The translations under genes were made by a program, and so were the position numbers. Under the pieces are notes generated by a model, which saw nothing but the letters and a program-made list of their open reading frames with translations, was not told the origin of the DNA and ran no database searches. Below, one piece after another: positions 15,794 to 23,098 of a DNA stretch of 29,174 bases; position 1 is the first letter of the stretch; every line of letters starts with the position of its first letter. This stretch comes from Rhodobacteraceae bacterium UBA1943 (GTDB lineage: Bacteria; Pseudomonadota; Alphaproteobacteria; Rhodobacterales; Rhodobacteraceae): positions 1 through 29,174 of the forward strand of contig DDEX01000076.1 in NCBI GenBank assembly GCA_002336845.1. Direction: 5' to 3'.

Positions 15794-16152
15794 CGCATGG
15801 GCCTTTTGTACGGAGGCAAAACCAGGAAAAGACATGGTGGCCCATGCGTTTTGCCGGGGTCTGCTGCTGGCGGGCGTCTGGGCTGACGGCATAGCGGGCC
15901 TGCAATCGCTTCCTACAGCCAGAGGTTCCGCGACCGCAAGGCGCTGGCGCCGACCGAGGCGGCGAACAGGCCGATCGCCGCTGCCGCGATCATCGGCCAA
16001 AGACGCGCTGCGGTCAGCGGGGGAGAGGGCGGTCGCGCGGCGCATGGCCTTTGCCAGGTTGCAACCGCCCGCCGCCTTCATCATATCGCCGTTCAAAAGC
16101 GCGATGCCTGCGCCCATGCAGATGCCAACATCCACGCATTGAGGATAGAACG
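15794..16152. other. Gene-poor stretch, possible gene remnant
   Basis: No intact gene is supported. On the minus strand, one frame between about 16020 and 15915 encodes LTAARLWPMIAAAAIGLFAA and continues SVGASALRSRNLWL before a stop, which reads like the end of a membrane protein. Another minus frame just upstream of it reads VDVGICMGAGIALLNGDMMK. The two are out of frame with each other, and no start or ribosome site is convincing, so this may be a decayed gene or chance. The part next to 15793 should hold the promoter of the NUDIX gene. Confidence 0.3.
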
Positions 16153-16175
16153 GCCTGCCGGAATTCCGCGCAGGC
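16153..16175 (-). terminator. Hairpin downstream of the NAT-YceI genes
   Basis: GCCTGC (16153-16158) pairs with GCAGGC (16170-16175), and the inside is a 10-base palindrome, CGGAATTCCG (16159-16168). On the minus strand the hairpin is followed by CGTTCT, a weak T-containing tail. It lies 29 bases past the YceI stop and fits the end of the NAT-YceI transcript. Confidence 0.5.
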
Positions 16176-16204
16176 AGCCCGATCTTTCGCACCCGACCCG
16201 TATG

Positions 16205-16822
16205 TCAGTTGAACTGAAAATCAGCTGGGACCATCTGCGTTTCGATGGCGAAGGTCACTTCGTCACCAAGTTCGGGAATGGCAAAATCCAGCCCCCATTG
16301 ACTGCGCCGGATACTGCCGGTCGCGGAAAAGCCGATCTTGGGCACCCCCATCATCGGATGTTCTGCCATCGACCCGTTGAAGGTGACATCAAGCATTGCC
16401 GGATGGGTTTGCCCGCGAAAGGTAAGAAGGCCTTCAACGGTGCCTGTGTTCGGCCCGGTCAAATGGATAGCCTTGGAGATGAAGGTGATCGGGCTGGCGG
16501 CCAGAAAGGTCTCGCCTCCACCGATCTCGGCATCAAAATCGACCATCTCCGGCCAGGGATAGTCGGTGCGGACCGAAAGCGGGTCGATCGTGACCGACAG
16601 GGTCGAGGCCTCGGGCTGGTCCGGCTTCCAGTCCAGCCGTGCGTCAACCTTGGTGAAGCGCGCGGTATAGTGCGACAGCCCGGAGTGCAGGAAAGACCAG
16701 TTGAAGCTGGAATGCGAGGGGTCGGTTTTATAGGGCCCACCGGGTGCCGGATCGTTGGCAGCGGCGAATGCCGTAGCCGCGCTGAGGGCAAGGCCGAGGA
16801 AAAGGGCAGTGGTGCGTAGCAT
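16205..16822 (-). CDS. YceI-family periplasmic protein
   Basis: This 205-residue protein has a signal peptide (1-20) followed by a YceI lipocalin-like domain: YKTDPSHSSFNWSFLHSGLS, then FLAASPITFISKAI, GLLTFRGQTHPAMLDVTF and SATGSIRRSQWGLDFAIPELGDEV. YceI barrels bind long polyisoprenoid or amphiphilic lipids in their cavity, and many are secreted. The partner here is unknown. AAGGA lies nine bases before the ATG. It follows the N-acetyltransferase gene by 35 bases in the same direction, so the two are probably co-transcribed, with a hairpin at 16153-16175 ending the transcript. Confidence 0.92.
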   Translation of the reverse strand: MLRTTALFLGLALSAATAFAAANDPAPGGPYKTDPSHSSFNWSFLHSGLSHYTARFTKVDARLDWKPDQPEASTLSVTIDPLSVRTDYPWPEMVDFDAEIGGGETFLAASPITFISKAIHLTGPNTGTVEGLLTFRGQTHPAMLDVTFNGSMAEHPMMGVPKIGFSATGSIRRSQWGLDFAIPELGDEVTFAIETQMVPADFQFN

Positions 16823-16857
16823 GATATGTCCTTGAAAAATGCTGGGGTGATGCCGGT

Positions 16858-17703
16858 TCAGGCCGCTTTGTCACGCGTGACCGTCTGGATGCGGTCCCAG
16901 ACAAGGGCTGGCGTGGGAACGTCCAGCTTGAAGACGGTTTCAAACACGTCGGCGAGGTGATCCGCGCTCGTGATTGGCTGTTCGCGCAGGCTGCCGGCCG
17001 TGACATGCCGCAGGCAGTCGTTTTGCAGGGCGACATAGCCGTCGGGCGTGTGCCGAAAGACCGCCAGCGCATTGGTGAAGGGCGAAGCCGGGTCTTGCAT
17101 CAGCCAGCCTTGGCTTGCTTTCAGCGTCGCCTCATCGCTGTGGTCGGGTTTGAAATCGAAACTCCTGGCGATGCCGCGCGAATGGTTGTTGAACCGGGTC
17201 CAGCCCGCATCTGCGCTGGTGATCGAATAATCAAAGCCACGCTGCCGGATCGTTCCGATAGCAAGTGGCACCGGCGCGATAAGGGCATCGGCCACGCCAA
17301 CCTCGGCCAGATAAGGGCGGTCAAGATCCACCCGCAGGGTCAGGTGGTTTCCAATCGCCAGATCCCCGAGGATCTCGGGGTTCACGCCGCCGCACAACCG
17401 GGTCACGCGGAAACCAAGCGCAACAAGTGCAGCCCCGAACAGGCCGTTCATCTCATAACACCAGCCACCGCGCCGCCCTTCGACCATCTTGCTGAAGGCA
17501 GCGACCGGAGAGAAGCCGGACGGCCAGCCCATGAAGGCATCCAACGCCTCCCAGGTAAAGGCCAGCAGATGGGCGCGGTGCAGGGCCGTCAGGCTGTCAA
17601 TATCGGGATGCCGTGGCTGCTCCATGCCTATCCGCGCAAGATAGGCCTCCAGTTGCGTGGGAGTAAGAGCCGTGCCGTCTGCGTCTGAAAGTGTATGTTT
17701 CAT
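16858..17703 (-). CDS. Arylamine N-acetyltransferase-like protein, Cys-His-Glu variant
   Basis: This 281-residue protein has the NAT fold. The nucleophile is Cys82 in the hallmark RRGGWCYEMNGLF, and His120 lies in GNHLTLRV. The third triad residue is normally Asp in a D-V-G-F-G motif; here the aligned segment is YLAEVGVADALIAP, giving Glu134. The early F-E-N-L motif is also changed (FTWEALDA). NATs move acetyl from acetyl-CoA to arylamines, hydrazines or hydroxylamines; some relatives act in polyketide or amide formation. AAGGAA seven bases before ATG 17703 supports the start. It is first in a probable operon with the YceI gene and divergent from the PNPOx/GAF genes across 414 bases. Confidence 0.88.
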   Translation of the reverse strand: MKHTLSDADGTALTPTQLEAYLARIGMEQPRHPDIDSLTALHRAHLLAFTWEALDAFMGWPSGFSPVAAFSKMVEGRRGGWCYEMNGLFGAALVALGFRVTRLCGGVNPEILGDLAIGNHLTLRVDLDRPYLAEVGVADALIAPVPLAIGTIRQRGFDYSITSADAGWTRFNNHSRGIARSFDFKPDHSDEATLKASQGWLMQDPASPFTNALAVFRHTPDGYVALQNDCLRHVTAGSLREQPITSADHLADVFETVFKLDVPTPALVWDRIQTVTRDKAA

Positions 17704-18117
17704 TGTCTGGTTCCTTTCGATCATGGGTTTTCAGGGGGGGGCGGGGTGGGTCAGGCCTGATAGGGCAGTCTTTCGTTGTTCCGGCATTGCCGGAGCGGGC
17801 AAGCCGCCATCCAGGCAATCAATTGTTTTCAAATTACTTTTGTCTTCCTCATCGGGTTCAGAGGTTGTCGTTTCATGTTCCGGCGGATGCCAGATCCATG
17901 CCCGCGCCCTGCAAGCCAGGGCGTGGCGTCAAAGGTTTCCGATCGGGCGGCAGCGGGCCGCACAGGACGGGTTGATGTTGAATGTCAGGCCATGCGGCCG
18001 GTGTGGCGCCCTTATAGCCAGCCGCGAAATCCGGCGTTCCTAAATGAATATGCAAGGCGCGCGAGAATATCCTAAAAGTTTGCTAAGATGGTTGTATGCA
18101 GGGGCGAAGGGACGGCG
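17704..18117. other. Divergent intergenic region between NAT-YceI and PNPOx-GAF genes
   Basis: No gene is supported in these 414 bases. Frames open on both strands are cysteine- and arginine-rich and lack ribosome sites. An AT-rich patch (about 17817-17850) and a second one at 18040-18090, just before the PNPOx gene, are the likeliest promoter and operator areas. CTTATA at 18011-18016 reads TATAAG on the minus strand. I could not pair a convincing -35 with any of these. Confidence 0.45.
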
Positions 18118-18591
18118 GTGCGGATTGATGAAAAGCTGATCGACTTTTTCAATCGCCCGTTGATGAGCATCATCGCGGCGGCGGATGAAGCCGGCAGGCC
18201 GACGGCCGGGCGCGGGATCGGCTTTCATCTGGAGGACGACAGAAAGACGATGGAGGTCATCTTTTCGGGGTGGCAATGGCCCAGACTTGAACCTTCAATC
18301 AGGGGCGGCGGAAAGATGGCCGTCACCTTTGTCAGCCCGTCAGACTATGTCAGTTTCCAGCTAAAGGGCCCTGCGGTGATGCGCGACACCGAGGCGCAAG
18401 ACCTTGATCGTGCCGAACGCTTTATCACCGCGGCGACGGATGAACTGGAGGCCCTTGGAGTGGCACGGCCGCTGAGCGTGCCATGGCTGACCGCCCGCGG
18501 GGCGCGGGTCGCCCGGCTAAGCATCAGCGAAATCTATGTCCAGACACCCGGCCCGCTGGCGGGGATGCTGGCCGGGGCAGACCCCGGATGA
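18118..18591 (+). CDS. Pyridoxamine 5'-phosphate oxidase-fold protein
   Basis: This 157-residue protein appears to have the split-barrel flavin-binding (PNPOx-like) fold. It runs FFNRPLMSIIAAADEAGRPT near the start, then GRGIGFHLEDD, a strand with VIFSGWQWPR, KMAVTFVSPSDYVSFQLKG and a C-terminal helix plus ISEIYVQTPGP. The classical PNPOx substrate residues are not evident, so FMN, F420 or heme binding is open. The GTG at 18118 is preferred because a GAAGGGA site lies five bases before it; ATG 18088 has no such site. Its stop overlaps the start of the next gene in ATGA (18588-18591), so the two proteins are translationally coupled and probably work together. Confidence 0.75.
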   Translation: MRIDEKLIDFFNRPLMSIIAAADEAGRPTAGRGIGFHLEDDRKTMEVIFSGWQWPRLEPSIRGGGKMAVTFVSPSDYVSFQLKGPAVMRDTEAQDLDRAERFITAATDELEALGVARPLSVPWLTARGARVARLSISEIYVQTPGPLAGMLAGADPG

Positions 18592-19928
18592 CCCTGCGCC
18601 TTTCCGACCTGTCCGCCTGTTTTGAGGGTGTCATTCCGTCGATCATCGCCACCGCCTCGGCAGATGGAATGCCGAACATTTCATATCTCTCGCATGTCGT
18701 GCAGGTCGATGCCGACCATGTGGCCCTTTCAAACCAGTTCTTCGCCAAGACGGCAGCCAATGTCAGGGCCAATCCCAAGGTCACGCTGATCCTTGTCGAT
18801 GGCGCGACCGGGGACCAGTTTCTTCTGGATATCGGGTTCGTGCGCTCGGTTGACGGTGGCGCGCTGTTTGACAGGATCGCACGTCAGTTGAAGGCAAGCA
18901 GCGCACAGGTCGGCATGTCAGAGGTCATGCGGCTGAGGAGCGCCGATCTTTTCCGCGTCCACGGGATCGAAAAGGTTCTGTCACCCGCAGAGGGCGCACC
19001 AGCAACGGTAGGGCGCGCGCCTCCGGGCCTGCCCGCACTTTCAGAGGCCCTTGACCTTATCGAGCAACAGCCAGGCGCAGACGAGATCATCGAATGCCTT
19101 CTTGACGGTGTGCGGTCGGTTCTGGGCTTTGATCATGCGCTGGTGCTGATCCGCGACGGTGACCGCGATTGCCTGATCACCACCGGCAGCATTGGCTATG
19201 AGCCCTCAGGTCTTGGGTCCGAAATCCTGGGCGGAGAGGGTCTGATCGGCGCAAGCGCGCTTAGTGGCCAGACCATCAAGGTCAGCGACATGAGCCGTGT
19301 GCGGCGTTTCGGCGAGGCGATCAGTCAGGAAACCCAGGCCGCGGAAAACAGCACACGCTCGGTTACCTTTCCGAAAATGCCGATGGCCATGAGCCAGATC
19401 GCTGTTCCCATGGTCGCCCGGGGCACCGTGACGGGGGTGCTGTTTGTAGAAAGCGAACAACGCCTTGCCTTCCCTGACGATGATGAAGCCGCGCTGAAGA
19501 TATTGGCGGGGCGGGCCGCAGGCGCCTTGCGGGCCAGCGAATGGGAGGCTGCCAACGCCGAGGCAACGCCGCCGATGCCGCAAGCCGCGTTCGCGGTCGG
19601 GCGGGAAATCCGCGTTGTGCATCATCGCTTTGATGACAGCGTGTTTGTCGATGGTATCTATATCGTCAAGGGCGTCGCCGGTGTTCTTTTGCGCCTGATG
19701 CTTGAATGGCATCTGAGCGAGGGGCGGTCCGAGTTCACGAACCGCGAGTTGCGTCTGGCAGCCGGCAGCCGGATGCCAGAGTTGAAGGATAACCTTGAAA
19801 CCCGGCTTTTGCTGTTGCGCCGCCGGCTTGACGAAAAGAAATCGGCCCTGCGCTTCGTTCGGGTCGGCCGGGGTCGCGTGCGTCTCGAGACGGATGGTGT
19901 GCCGTCGCTGGAGGGTGGGCGGGAATAG
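18588..19928 (+). CDS. PNPOx-GAF-winged-helix fusion, possible sensor-regulator
   Basis: This 446-residue three-domain protein has no signal peptide or membrane helix. Residues about 1-130 form a second PNPOx-type split barrel (IPSIIATASADGMPNISYLS, then ALSNQFFAKTAANVRANPKV). Residues about 147-315 resemble a GAF domain (DEIIECLLDGVRSVLGFDHA, then IAVPMVARGTVTGVLFVESE). Residues about 338-435 look like a winged helix: a REIRVVHH strand, FTNRELRLAAGS, a basic NLETRLLLLRRRLDE helix and a wing VRVGRGRVRLETDG. GAF domains bind small ligands or heme, and the winged helix suggests DNA binding; both roles are inference. It overlaps the preceding PNPOx gene by four bases. Confidence 0.75.
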   Translation: MTLRLSDLSACFEGVIPSIIATASADGMPNISYLSHVVQVDADHVALSNQFFAKTAANVRANPKVTLILVDGATGDQFLLDIGFVRSVDGGALFDRIARQLKASSAQVGMSEVMRLRSADLFRVHGIEKVLSPAEGAPATVGRAPPGLPALSEALDLIEQQPGADEIIECLLDGVRSVLGFDHALVLIRDGDRDCLITTGSIGYEPSGLGSEILGGEGLIGASALSGQTIKVSDMSRVRRFGEAISQETQAAENSTRSVTFPKMPMAMSQIAVPMVARGTVTGVLFVESEQRLAFPDDDEAALKILAGRAAGALRASEWEAANAEATPPMPQAAFAVGREIRVVHHRFDDSVFVDGIYIVKGVAGVLLRLMLEWHLSEGRSEFTNRELRLAAGSRMPELKDNLETRLLLLRRRLDEKKSALRFVRVGRGRVRLETDGVPSLEGGRE

Positions 19929-19952
19929 CCGCATACTCACCAGCCCGACCGG

Positions 19953-19968
19953 CGGTCTCACCAGACCG
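19953..19968. terminator. Small hairpin between converging genes
   Basis: CGGTCT (19953-19958) pairs with AGACCG (19963-19968) around CACC, in the 40-base gap between the fusion gene and opgC. There is no T run on either side, so it is at best a weak terminator. Confidence 0.3.
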
Positions 19969-21135
19969 TCACGCCGCCAGCGCCGCCGTGCCCGAAGACT
20001 TGATCGGGCTTGGCCACCAGGTCCGGGCGGCGGCCAGCGCGAACTGCAAGGCAAGTCCGCCGAACACCATCAGGGAATCGGCCAGCAGGCTGTCGCCCGT
20101 GGTCCAGCGCAGGGCTTGCAGGCCAAGACACAGCACCGAACCCAGCGCAAAGACCGGCAGGGCCTGACGGCCCAACAGGGCAAGCGGCTGCGCAGCAGCC
20201 GTCGCGCACGCCCACCGGACAGCGTTCAGGGAGGACAGCAGATAGGCCAGCGCCAGAATATGCAACAGGCGCGGCATCGTCACATAGGTCTTGTCGAAGT
20301 CGGTAAAGAACCAGGGCACTCCCGCGGCCTTGGCCAGCGATAGGCTATGTGCCATGGCCTGATCGACCGCAGGAACCCAGATCGCGACGCAGGAAAACGC
20401 CAGATACAGCCAACTGACCGCTTGCAGCCAGCGGTGCACCGGCACCAGACGCTTTCCCTGGCGCATGAATACCCCGACCAGCAACCCGATGACGAAGATG
20501 ATCTGCCAGGCAAAGGGGTTGAAGAACCAACCACCGGGCAGGGGAAAGTTGGGCAGGTCAAAGTGATAGGTGCCGGCAATGAACCACATGGCGACCGACC
20601 CGGCCATCAGCCGGACCGGCCAGCGCCATGCCAGCCACAGCAAGGCCGGAGAGACCAGCAACAGCACGGTGTAAAGTGGCAGGATGTTCATATAGCCGAA
20701 CTGGTGGGTCATCAGCGGGATACCGATGAAGGTTTGCAGCGGCTTGGTGAAGACATACTTCATCAAATTGGCCATCAGGCCCCGCGAATCCCCGGTCAGC
20801 AGCGTCACCGCCGCCACAACCGCCAGCGCCAATGCGCTGCACAGCACATGCACCTGATACAGCGTCCAGGCCCGTTTCCAGATGCGGGCGAGGCCCGCCA
20901 CAGCCCGTCCCGGCGCGCGAAAGTCCATCCCGTATGCCAGACCGGCCGCGATGCCAGACATCATCACAAACCCTTCTGCCGCATCGGAAAACCCGAAGTT
21001 GCGGCTGGTCAGGCTCTCGAACGGGTTGCCAGGAATGTGATTGACGAAGATCATCACAAGGCAAATGCCACGCAGGACATCCAGCCGCGCATCGCGCTGC
21101 GAGGGGGCTTTGGCCGCAATCAGGCTGTCAGGCAT
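19969..21135 (-). CDS. opgC: Periplasmic glucan succinyltransferase OpgC
   Basis: This 388-residue integral membrane protein has about ten hydrophobic segments. The acyltransferase-type start RDARLDVLRGICLVMIFVNH, the DAAEGFVMMSGIAAGLAYG segment and the GWFFNPFAWQIIFVIGLLVG segment are typical of the OpgC family. It adds succinyl groups to osmoregulated periplasmic glucans at the inner membrane, giving them negative charge. Its ATG overlaps the end of opgH by eight bases, so it is last in the opgG-opgI-opgH-opgC operon, the order described for R. sphaeroides. The ribosome site lies within opgH. It converges with the PNPOx-GAF gene. Confidence 0.95.
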   Translation of the reverse strand: MPDSLIAAKAPSQRDARLDVLRGICLVMIFVNHIPGNPFESLTSRNFGFSDAAEGFVMMSGIAAGLAYGMDFRAPGRAVAGLARIWKRAWTLYQVHVLCSALALAVVAAVTLLTGDSRGLMANLMKYVFTKPLQTFIGIPLMTHQFGYMNILPLYTVLLLVSPALLWLAWRWPVRLMAGSVAMWFIAGTYHFDLPNFPLPGGWFFNPFAWQIIFVIGLLVGVFMRQGKRLVPVHRWLQAVSWLYLAFSCVAIWVPAVDQAMAHSLSLAKAAGVPWFFTDFDKTYVTMPRLLHILALAYLLSSLNAVRWACATAAAQPLALLGRQALPVFALGSVLCLGLQALRWTTGDSLLADSLMVFGGLALQFALAAARTWWPSPIKSSGTAALAA

Positions 21136-22918
21136 GGGTCACCGCTGTGCCGGGCTGGTCCCGGTTTTCTACCGGGGTCTCCATGCCCTGCCAGCGGCTA
21201 AGGATCAAGTGTTGCAGTTTCATGACGGCGGTCGGTTGCCATTCGACCGGGGTCAGGAATACCGGGGTCCGGCTGGCCTTGGACGACCAGCAGATGATGA
21301 CGGGGGCGAAAACCATGGGCAACCCGACCGGCAAAAGCCACGGCACCAGAACCGGCGACAGCCACATTGTGGCCCCCAGCAGGACAAGGCCGGTTGTGGT
21401 GATCCAGTGGCTGGCCGCCCAGGCGTTGCCAAAGGTCAGTGAGCCGTCGCCGCGCACCTGCGCAGGCCAGCCGCCGTCGGCCCCGCGCAGCACCTGAAAG
21501 ACCGAGCGGGTCTGGAAGGCCAGCAGCACAGGCGCAATCAGCGAAGAGAACACCAGTTCGGCCAGAACCGACGCCATTGCCCGCCCCGCGCCGCCAAAGC
21601 CCTTGTCGCGGCCCCGGATCCGCGCCTCGAAAAAGATCAGGATCTTGGGCAGGAACAGCAGGCCCACGACACCAATCGCCAGCCCCAGCGCCTTTGACGC
21701 CTGACTGACCGGCAGCACGGGGAAGGGCCAGTCTTCGACCGGAAAGTAATCGGGCGGCGGGGCGAACAGCGGGGCCGCGATCGAGGCCAGGATAAAGCCC
21801 AGCCAGAACACCGGCGCGATATAGGACAGGATGCCCTGAAAAAAGACAAAGCGGCTCCAGGGTTTCAGGCCCGGCGCGCCGATGATCTTGGAATGTTGCA
21901 GGTTGCCCTGGCACCAACGCCGGTCGCGCTTGGCGAAATCGACGATGTTTTCCGGCGTTTCCTCGTAACTGCCGCGAATGTCGTCATCGACCCGCACGGT
22001 CCAGCCGTTGCGCGCCAGAAGGGCGGCCTCGACATAGTCGTGGCTGAGGACATGGCCGCCGAAGGGGGGCTTGCCCGACAGTTCCGGCAAGCCGCAGCTT
22101 TCGGCGAAGGCGCGGGTGCGCACAATGGCGTTGTGGCCCCAGAACGGGCCGGTCTTGCCCTGCATCATCGCAAGGCCCCGGCAGAAGACCGGCGAATAGA
22201 AGGTGGCGGCGAACTGGATCGCCCGGCCAAAGCGCGATTGGGCGTGGATGATCACAGGCAATGTCTGCAACAGGCCCAGCTTTGGGTCGCCCTGCATCCG
22301 GCGTACCATCTCGATCAGGGTTTCGCCTTCCATCAGGCTGTCGGCATCAAGGATGATCGAGAATTCATAGGCCGCGCCCGACTGGCGGATGAATTCCTCG
22401 ATATTGCCGGCCTTGCGGCCTTTGTTCTGGGCACGGCGACGGTAGAAAATACGCCCCTCGGCCCCGGTCTCGTCCAGAAGCCGGATGAAGGCAAGGCGCT
22501 CTGCCTGGGCGATCTGGTCGTTGCGCGTGTCCGACAGGATGGCAAAGTGGAAATGCTCACCCAGCCCCGTGGCCCTGAGCGAGGCTTCCATCGCCGCAAT
22601 TCGCACAAAGGTAGCTTGCGGATCTTCGTTGTAGATCGGCACCAGAATGGCAGTCGTCCCGCGCAGCGGGCCCGTATCGCGCGGCACCTCCGGCGGCAGG
22701 GTGGTCAACCCGATCAGCGCAGTGGAGGCCCCCCAGGCCAGCCAGAAGGTGGATGCAAAGATCAGCACGGACCGCACGATATCCATGGAATCCAGGCCGT
22801 CTGCGGCACCGAATTGCAGGAAAAGCATAAAGCCGCCGATTCCGGCGGCCAATGCGGCGATCAGTGTAATGGCCCGGGTGGCCGTGACGCCAAACCCGAC
22901 CCCGCCGGATGCTGGCAT
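21128..22918 (-). CDS. opgH: Glucan glucosyltransferase OpgH (MdoH)
   Basis: This 596-residue inner-membrane family 2 glycosyltransferase builds the glucan backbone from UDP-glucose. Two N-terminal membrane helices (about 13-36 and 48-70) precede the catalytic domain (about 88-345), with IYNEDP, FAILSDTRN, Asp191-x-Asp193 (LDADS), SHDYVEAAL and RDRRWCQGNLQH. Several membrane helices follow. E. coli OpgH is near 850 residues; this protein lacks most of the long N-terminal extension that E. coli uses to contact FtsZ, so that growth-control role is unlikely. The ATG lies three bases after the opgI stop, and the end overlaps opgC by eight bases. Confidence 0.96.
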   Translation of the reverse strand: MPASGGVGFGVTATRAITLIAALAAGIGGFMLFLQFGAADGLDSMDIVRSVLIFASTFWLAWGASTALIGLTTLPPEVPRDTGPLRGTTAILVPIYNEDPQATFVRIAAMEASLRATGLGEHFHFAILSDTRNDQIAQAERLAFIRLLDETGAEGRIFYRRRAQNKGRKAGNIEEFIRQSGAAYEFSIILDADSLMEGETLIEMVRRMQGDPKLGLLQTLPVIIHAQSRFGRAIQFAATFYSPVFCRGLAMMQGKTGPFWGHNAIVRTRAFAESCGLPELSGKPPFGGHVLSHDYVEAALLARNGWTVRVDDDIRGSYEETPENIVDFAKRDRRWCQGNLQHSKIIGAPGLKPWSRFVFFQGILSYIAPVFWLGFILASIAAPLFAPPPDYFPVEDWPFPVLPVSQASKALGLAIGVVGLLFLPKILIFFEARIRGRDKGFGGAGRAMASVLAELVFSSLIAPVLLAFQTRSVFQVLRGADGGWPAQVRGDGSLTFGNAWAASHWITTTGLVLLGATMWLSPVLVPWLLPVGLPMVFAPVIICWSSKASRTPVFLTPVEWQPTAVMKLQHLILSRWQGMETPVENRDQPGTAVTHA

Positions 22919-22921
22919 GAA

Positions 22922-23098
22922 TCAGTGTCCGGTCTTGGGCGTCTGGATCGGGCGCAGGCGCAAGAGGTTGGCAATCCAGCCGCCCTCGATACGCTCCAGC
23001 ACCTGCGGGGGCATGGCCAGAGGTGCCAATGGAAGGGCACCGCGTTCCAGCGCCATCCGGTCAATATCGGTTTCAGTGAGCTGCATGATGTCGCTCAT
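22922..23098 (-). CDS. opgI: Small opg operon protein OpgI
   Basis: This 58-residue protein begins MSDIMQLTETDIDR and has a Pro/Leu-rich middle (LPLAPLAMPPQVL) and a basic end. No membrane helix or signal peptide is seen. Its ATG overlaps the opgG stop in ATGA (23095-23098), and its stop lies three bases before opgH, so it is translated as part of the operon. A small gene called opgI occupies this place in the R. sphaeroides opgGIHC operon; the name rests on that position and size, not on a sequence comparison. Its role is unknown; an adaptor for OpgH is a guess. An alternative start five codons upstream is less likely. Confidence 0.75.
   Translation of the reverse strand: MSDIMQLTETDIDRMALERGALPLAPLAMPPQVLERIEGGWIANLLRLRPIQTPKTGH

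Noticed and set aside
15950..16140. Thiolase C-terminus suggested by a Gly-rich minus-strand segment
   Set aside because: The pattern only loosely resembles the thiolase C-x-G-x-G end, and neighbouring residues do not fit.
15794..16192. N-terminal extension of the NUDIX protein
   Set aside because: The added 133 residues have no family resemblance, and ATG 15793 has a ribosome site.
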